From Porogramme epimiltina (Eukaryota > Basidiomycota > Agaricomycetes > Polyporales > Polyporaceae): a stretch of DNA of 49,269 bases. Below, piece after piece: positions 43,668-49,269 of this stretch. Below the pieces are notes generated by a model. The model was not told the origin of the DNA and did no database searches. It saw only the letters and a program-made list of their open reading frames with translations. The translations under genes were made by a program, and so were the position numbers. The stretch lies in the NCBI GenBank assembly GCA_900155495.1, contig FTLJ01000601.1, positions 1 through 49,269 on the forward strand, written 5' to 3'. Numbering within the stretch: the stretch's first letter is position 1; the number at the start of each line of letters is the position of its first letter.

Positions 43668-44016
43668 GCTTGGTGGGAGGGCATATTTGCTAGTCCTTTG
43701 TTAGTTACAGGTGTGTTTCTAGGCTTGTATTCTTTATCGTATCGTCATGTCGTCAAGCTTTCGGACAGTGTTCTACGTACCGCTATGCTATTCGTGTCCG
43801 CCCCCACGTCCGTCCAAATTTACACTACTATCCGAGTCGTTCGCGACCGGGACTCGCTATACACGCGCGTAATGAGTCTATATGTATACCAAGGCCCACC
43901 AAATGCAAACACTAGCTCAGTTGTTTGGTCCAGATACGATGGTATGATTGTGAACGGACAAAGTACAAGTGTCTCCGATATGCAAGGATATTAGGTATTC
44001 AAAACGACTCCACCCC
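43668..44016. other. Convergent 3' intergenic region, RPB6 / SLA2
   Basis: The 349 bases between two stop codons are presumably the two 3' UTRs. No coding signal was seen. Confidence 0.55.
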
Positions 44017-47000
44017 TCAATCCGTCTCGTTCGTGTGGTACCCTGCACGCCGCATCGCTCCGAGCCTGTGACGCGCCGCGTTGAGGTCCTTCTCGAGGCG
44101 GAGGATCTCAACCTGCTGCTCCATCTCGCGCCGCTTGTACTCGAGCACGGCCATGTTCTTGTAGTCCACGTCCTCCTCCTGCACCTGCTTCGCCGCGATC
44201 GCCTTGACCTGCTTCACGAGCGCCTTGCACGCCTCCGTGACCGCCTTGGCCGCGAGCTCAAGCCGCTCTTGCGTCTTGGACATGAGGTTCGCCTTGACGC
44301 GCGACGCGGCAACGAGCTGCGCCGTCGCCGCCGCGACCTCGTTCGACGCGACGATGAGCTGCTCGAGCGTGTGCGTGCCCGAGAGCACCCCATCAGCGCT
44401 CTCGATGAGCAGGTTCGTCGCGAACGCGACCGCGCGCGCCGCGGAGATGAGGCCCTCCGTCCAGCGGTTGTTGCGCTTGTAGAACTGCTGCGTCGTGCTC
44501 GCGCCCTTGCCCTGCGCGACGATCTCCTGCTGCGACTCGGTCGCCGCGCGGATCAGCCGCGCGATCGCGTTCGTGATCGCCAGCGCGGACGCGAGGATCG
44601 CGTCGTGCACCTGCAGGTCCACCGCGCTGTACCGCGACGAGTCGCGCGGCCGGCTCTGCAGCTGCTGCAGGCGCTCCGTCGCCGCCTCGATCGCCTGCGC
44701 CGCGCTCAGCATCTCCTGCTCGACGAGGTCGCCCAGGTCGCCGTTGGCCTTGACGGCGCCCGCCTTGCCGCCCTTCGGTACGAGGCCATCGACGGCCTCG
44801 GACAGCTTCGTGAGCGCCCCGCGGACCTCGCCATTGTTGCGCATCGCCGCCTCTTTACGCTGTGTGAGCTGTGGGAGGAGATCGAGCTTGTACGATTGGA
44901 GGTTGAGGAAGGCTCGCAGGCCGACATCTCCTGCGTTCCTCGCAACGTTGACAAGCCTGTCGGAAGCCTCATCGTCGACGAGACGGGTAATGCCCTTGGC
45001 GTTGGTGAGGACATCCGACAGTGATTGTGCGAGTTCGTTGGCACCCTTGATCACTTCAACATGCTCGCCGCCACGCTCCCCTCCGAGGTAGAGGTTGAAG
45101 ACAGTGGCGAAATCGGTTGCATTGTCGATAGCCTTCTCGATCATGGACAGAGTATACTCCGGAGTGGAGTTTTGGTTACCAGCTTGCGCAGGTGATTCCA
45201 GTTCATAGATTGCCTCGTCCACCTTCTGAACACAGGCATTGAGAATGGAGTCTAGAGTAGCAATATTAGCGGTGCGAAGAATAGTAATATACTGTATGTA
45301 CCGATGATCTGGTTGAGCTTCTTCCTGTTGTCGAGAATCAAGGTATCAATTTGGGCGTTGGTCGCCTCTTCATTGAGCCCTTGGTTCTGCAAGCGCAGAG
45401 TAAGCGGCAGCGGTAGGGACTATACTCAAAATACGGACCTGCTGAGCCTCCAAAAGTTGTTGGATAGTGGAGTCCATGCCCTCCTGCATGATAGCAATCT
45501 CTTGGTCCTTCTCTTCCCGAAGACGCTCGAGGTCGCCGCTTGCATTGTCCAACTTAGCGAGAAGGTCGTCTATCTGCAGTTGTTTCGCCTGCAGGACGTT
45601 TAGTAAACCGTAAAGCAAACCAATAATATGAAGCCTACCCGGAGGGAGTCTTCGAGCTCAGACAGTTGGCGGTTATACTTCGAGAGCACACCGGACACCT
45701 CTGAGCTCTTCGACCGCGTTGCGTCTTCAGCACGCTCATTCGCGAAGCTGATCTCTCGGCGGAGCCTATCTATCTCGTCCTTGTGGTTTGACTTCTGACG
45801 GTCAAGGTCGAAGCGGGCACGGTCACGCTCGCGAATCATGTCCGCCAGCTCGAGGTTCTTCGCCTTCAGGTCCCGTTCCATCCGTTCCATCTTGTCAATG
45901 GCTTCTTGGGCTGAGTTCGCCTTGAGCTGCATCTGCTTGAACTTCGCGAGCATGTCCAGGTGCTCGGTGCGCAACTGGCTGTAAAGCTTCGCGAGGGCCT
46001 CGTACTTCTTCTGCCACATGGTGACTTGCTCCTGAAGTTGCCGGATGAGCTCGTCCTTCGACATGAGCTGCGAGTTGACGTTCGCGGAAACGCTTCCAAG
46101 TTCGCCTTCTAAAGCTTTGACACGCTGCATATAGGTGCTTAGCATAACGGTCGAGAGTTCAAACAAGATGTAAACTAACTCGGTCATATTGCTCTAGCAT
46201 GAGCTGGTCACGCTCGTACTGCCCGCGCATAGCCAGGAGTTCGCGTTCGAGATCATGGACCTGTTGAGCGGCCTGGTTGCTGTACTGCATCATCTGCTGC
46301 TGCATCTGTTGTTGCAAAAGCTGCTCCTGGGCAAGCCTCTCCCTTTCAGCCTGCTCGGCTTGTCTTTGCTCAAACTCGCGGCGTTGCTGGTCCTCTAGTT
46401 CCCTGCGACGGCGTTCCTCGTCTTCGCGGGCGGCCACAAGCGCAGCTTGCTGATCTTCGTATTGCTTGAGCATACGAGCTTGCTCATTGACATCTACGGC
46501 GGGTGTTGGCGCTGCAGGAGGAGGGGTCTTCACCGTTGCTGTTGCAGGGCGTGCAGGAAGGTCGGGGGCGGAACCGTTATCCAAGAGGTTCGGAGGTTCC
46601 TGCCGGGAAGTCAGTGGTCTGCTCTTGAAACGTGGACATACCACTCACTTGGCCGAGTTTGGGGACGTTAATCAAACCAGTAAGGTATTTCAAGTTAGAG
46701 CATTCATAGTAGAACTTTCGAAGAGCGTAGTGTTGTTGACTATAACGTGAGCGTAATGGCTCTAGTGCCTCGATGTCATTGGTGCCTGGTGACGCGTTAG
46801 CCAGAGAAGATAGAATAATAGGAATACGGACGTACGTCGGTGCATGGCGCGAAGCATGCTCGTGATGAAACGGTAAATCCCCCAGCTCTCCTTCACGAGG
46901 GGTACAAGTGCTGATATCCGGCACTCGTTGCTCGCAGAGTTACGGAAGTGAGCAAAGATCATCCTCTGGAAAGAGTCAATCTGGTCCTGAAGGCCCATGA

Positions 47001-47799
47001 GGTCGGAAATGGTCTCATAACTAGGCGAACATATGAGAACACATCATAGACATATAGAAGATACTCACCCTTCATTGGGATCATCTATACCCTTGAGTGT
47101 GATATACTCCTCGTATTCAAACAGACCGTTAAACTCGGGGCGGAGCCTATGGAAGCGCAGCTTTGCCAAGAGGAATTGTACGTAGGTCCTGATGAGGGGG
47201 CCATATCCTACGGGACATCAGCATCCTCAGCCAGCAGATTGCTACCAACGTACCTCGCGTGGTTTCATGACCTGTTGTCCGTGCGCAAGTCTCCAGCCAC
47301 CCCGTCTGCCCGTGTGCTTCTTTGATGGTCTACCGACCTCTCATTACTTGCGGATGTGATACAAATGCGGCGGGACGTACCACAGGATGACCTTCCTGGA
47401 GCACCTTGTGCACAGTAATGAGAGCCTTAAACGTCTGCACCTCGTCGGAGAGGATAGGTTGCACTCGGAGGCCAGTCCAGAATGATATTGAGGAGTGGTA
47501 ATCCCAGGTGTAGACGATGCACTCTGGCGGCACTGTCTCAGTACAACGTGTCTCAAAGGAGAAATAGGCCGACATACTGCGGACATGCTTCTGTTTGGGA
47601 GCAGTCTCATCCGGGTTTGTTGCTTTCTTGATGTTTACAACGAGCTCCCCCTCTGCCTTGTCCTTGTCTACAGGACGCGTCGGATAGTGCACATCGTCGC
47701 CGTCAATATTGTAGTCATTCTGCCGCGTGCGCGAACCAGAATACCTGCGGTATCCAATGAGCGAACGGCGAGGACCGGACAGTCAGCTTGTGCTTACAT
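44017..47799 (-). CDS. SLA2: Endocytic clathrin/actin adaptor Sla2 (End4/Hip1R)
   Basis: Twelve exons (47799-47798, 47744-47578, 47523-47381, 47329-47254, 47207-47069, 47020-46836, 46785-46649, 46599-46180, 46124-45639, 45588-45439, 45386-45302, 45251-44017) give 1074 aa. The ANTH domain (residues about 20-283) contains KKATNPDETAPKQKHVRKCI, VYTWDYHSSISFWTGLRVQP and KEAHGQTGWLETCARTT; it binds PI(4,5)P2. Residues about 330-650 form a long Gln/Glu/Arg-rich coiled coil (clathrin light-chain binding). The C-terminal THATCH/I-LWEQ domain (about 850-1060), for example EMLSAAQAIEAATERLQQL and LVAASRVKANLMSKTQERL, binds F-actin. The start codon is split: A and T come from the first exon and G from the second, with a 53-base intron (47745-47797) between. 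It shares a 222-base divergent promoter with SURF1. Confidence 0.94.
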
Positions 47800-48021
47800 G
47801 TCGAGAGTTGAAGCTAAACGATAGGAAAGAGAGGGGGCGAAGGAGCGGAGGGAGTGGGGAAAGGTGGGATAGCCTCGGCTGCGCCGCGCGCAGGAACCAG
47901 TTGGCGCTCTCAGTCGGCCAAGGCACCGAGCGCGTTGTGCTCTTTAATTACATACACGCTCATCTCCTAACTCCCCTCGTCGAGCAAGCCCCGCGCACAC
48001 CGGTGCCGGCAACCTTGAAAC
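47800..48021. promoter_or_regulatory. Divergent promoter between SLA2 and SURF1
   Basis: Only 222 bases separate the two start codons, so both core promoters are here. An A/T-rich word (minus strand TATGTAATTAAAG, about 47944-47956) and a CT-rich leader on the Sla2 side are visible. Confidence 0.55.
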
Positions 48022-49062
48022 ATGCTCTCCCGTCTGAGGCGTCTCGCGCCTTGGACGAAGGTCGGCTCCCCTACCTTGCGGCGAAGCTCAATGCCAACAA
48101 GGCGGATGCTCTCAACGGAAAGGCCGTCATCCGCGTCCTACAAGGCGAAACGAGAGCCTTGGATTACACCGACCATCATCGTTGTTGGGTGCATCCCCGT
48201 CCTCACATTTGCCCTTGGAACTTGGCAAGTACAGCGGCTGAAATGGAAAGTCGCGCTCATCGACGAGCTTGAGGAGAAATTGGAGCGGGAAGCAATCCCT
48301 CTCCCTCCTCACGTAAAGTAAGCCGCGTATTGAATATATTGTGAACCTCCTTAACGTGACCGCACCCTCAGCTTGGCGGCGGTTCCGGAGTTCGCATTTC
48401 GGAAGGTGGTACTCCAGGGTCACTGGGACACTTGTCATATGATTCTCCTGGGCCCTCGAGTTCGGGACGGCACTAACGGATACCATGTCGTTGTGCCATT
48501 TGTTCGGGCTGACGGATCGACTGTGCTTGTGGACCGTGGTTTTGTGACAAAAGAACTTGCCCATGATGTGAAGCGAAAGCTGGAGGCCGACGAAGGCGAG
48601 GTCAAAATCCTGGGCATGTTGCGTACTACACAAGTCCGCAATAAATTTACGCCGGAGAATCACCCGGAGAAGGGCGAATGGTATTGGGCAGATGTCGAGG
48701 CTATGGCTACTTACGCGGGCGGAGAGCAGGCCGGCGTTCAACCTGTTTTCATTGAGGAAGTTTTTGGTGAGTCCGTGCACTTCGTGTAAATATCAAAAGG
48801 CTCACGACATCATAGAGGGCCATGCTGGAGATGCTGCTTCAAATCTGGCCCGCGGGGTACCGATAGGCAGGTCGCCGTCGGTCGACGTCAGGAACTCTCA
48901 TGTTTCATATATAGTGACTTGGTGAGCCTCCAGGTAACCTACACTTTTTAGAACAGTTACTCAACAGCTCCCATCAGGTACTCTCTTTCCGCATTCACGA
49001 CAGTAATGTTTCTTCGTCTGTTGCTAAAGCGACGGCAAGCTTTAGCTCGTGTGCCCCGATAG
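48022..49062 (+). CDS. SHY1: Cytochrome c oxidase assembly protein SURF1 (Shy1)
   Basis: Four exons (48022-48317, 48372-48766, 48816-48921, 48978-49062) give 293 aa. The N-terminus ([22 protein letters not shown]) is Arg-rich and acid-free, a mitochondrial presequence. The first membrane helix is [20 protein letters not shown] followed by VQRLKWK, the SURF1 signature. The intermembrane domain has [41 protein letters not shown] and [20 protein letters not shown]. The second membrane helix is in [20 protein letters not shown] and the protein ends in a basic tail ([13 protein letters not shown]). Role: heme a insertion into Cox1 during complex IV assembly in the inner mitochondrial membrane. Length matches the family (about 300 aa). 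Confidence 0.95.
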
Positions 49063-49269
49063 TCCCCTCTTTAATACACCTTAAATTTATCCTCTATGGG
49101 AGGCATTGTCCACTGGAGTCCTGTCTAGTTGCATATCAAGTGACACGGCAGGCATATGAGAATTTATGTTGATGGGAAATGCATGCGAAAGGCAAGCGTC
49201 ATCCTACTTTTCGCATGAGTTTCGCATCGCTGGCCACAGGCCATAAAAGCTTCCCTTTTGTTTGCCTTT

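Noticed and set aside
1..49269. tRNA, rRNA and CRISPR signals
   Set aside because: I looked for A/B-box-like words, conserved rRNA stretches and regularly spaced repeats and saw none that held up by eye; a covariance-model scan (tRNAscan-SE, Infernal) would settle it.

Overview
The window looks like nuclear DNA of a filamentous basidiomycete, most likely an agaricomycete of the Polyporales type. The evidence is GC-rich sequence, genes split by many 50-100 nt introns with GTRNGY donors, CT-rich leaders, and proteins of fungal families (Utp11, Lsb5, Sla2/End4, Shy1/SURF1, basidiomycete-style P450). The order assignment is inference from gene style; no marker sequence proves it. Splice junctions were worked out by hand from reading frame and GT-AG borders, and every model listed closes in frame.

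Layout. Bases 1-5236 are GC-rich and hold no confident gene, only one candidate first exon on the minus strand (1500-1623). From 5237 to 10150 three plus-strand genes follow: a secreted GPI-anchored PLC-like phosphodiesterase, a FAR1-like zinc/AT-hook DNA-binding protein, and the U3 snoRNP protein Utp11. Convergent to them is an 11-exon Lsb5-type VHS/GAT protein (10403-12416).

An 8.2 kb non-LTR retrotransposon (12844-21057, minus strand) carries an intact gag-like ORF1 and an endonuclease/reverse transcriptase/RNase H ORF2. It is bounded by a perfect 16-bp target-site duplication. The duplicated target contains the stop codon of the mitochondrial seryl-tRNA synthetase gene (21061-22694, minus), so the element sits exactly at the end of that gene and separates it from its original 3' flank.

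Next come a membrane P450 with a CYP7/CYP8-like I-helix (23014-24802, minus), the clamp-loader subunit RFC2/Rfc4 (25124-26576), the cytosolic Fe-S scaffold ATPase Cfd1 (26921-28021), a serine-rich protein with a C-terminal RRM-like domain (30159-32084), a C-homopolymer/N gap that looks like an assembly artefact (about 32302-32489), a single-pass membrane protein (33548-35118, minus), an alpha/beta-hydrolase lipase (35602-37281, minus), a 13-exon three-RRM protein (37774-41464, minus), RNA polymerase subunit Rpb6 (43000-43667), endocytic adaptor Sla2 (44017-47799, minus) and cytochrome-oxidase assembly factor SURF1 (48022-49062).

The genes do not form one pathway. Most are housekeeping genes for ribosome assembly, DNA replication, transcription, endocytosis, mitochondrial translation and respiratory assembly. 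Two are endocytic (Lsb5 and Sla2), and two serve mitochondria (SerRS and SURF1). The most notable findings are the retrotransposon at the SerRS stop codon and the Sla2 start codon that is itself split by an intron. I did not find a convincing new multi-gene system.
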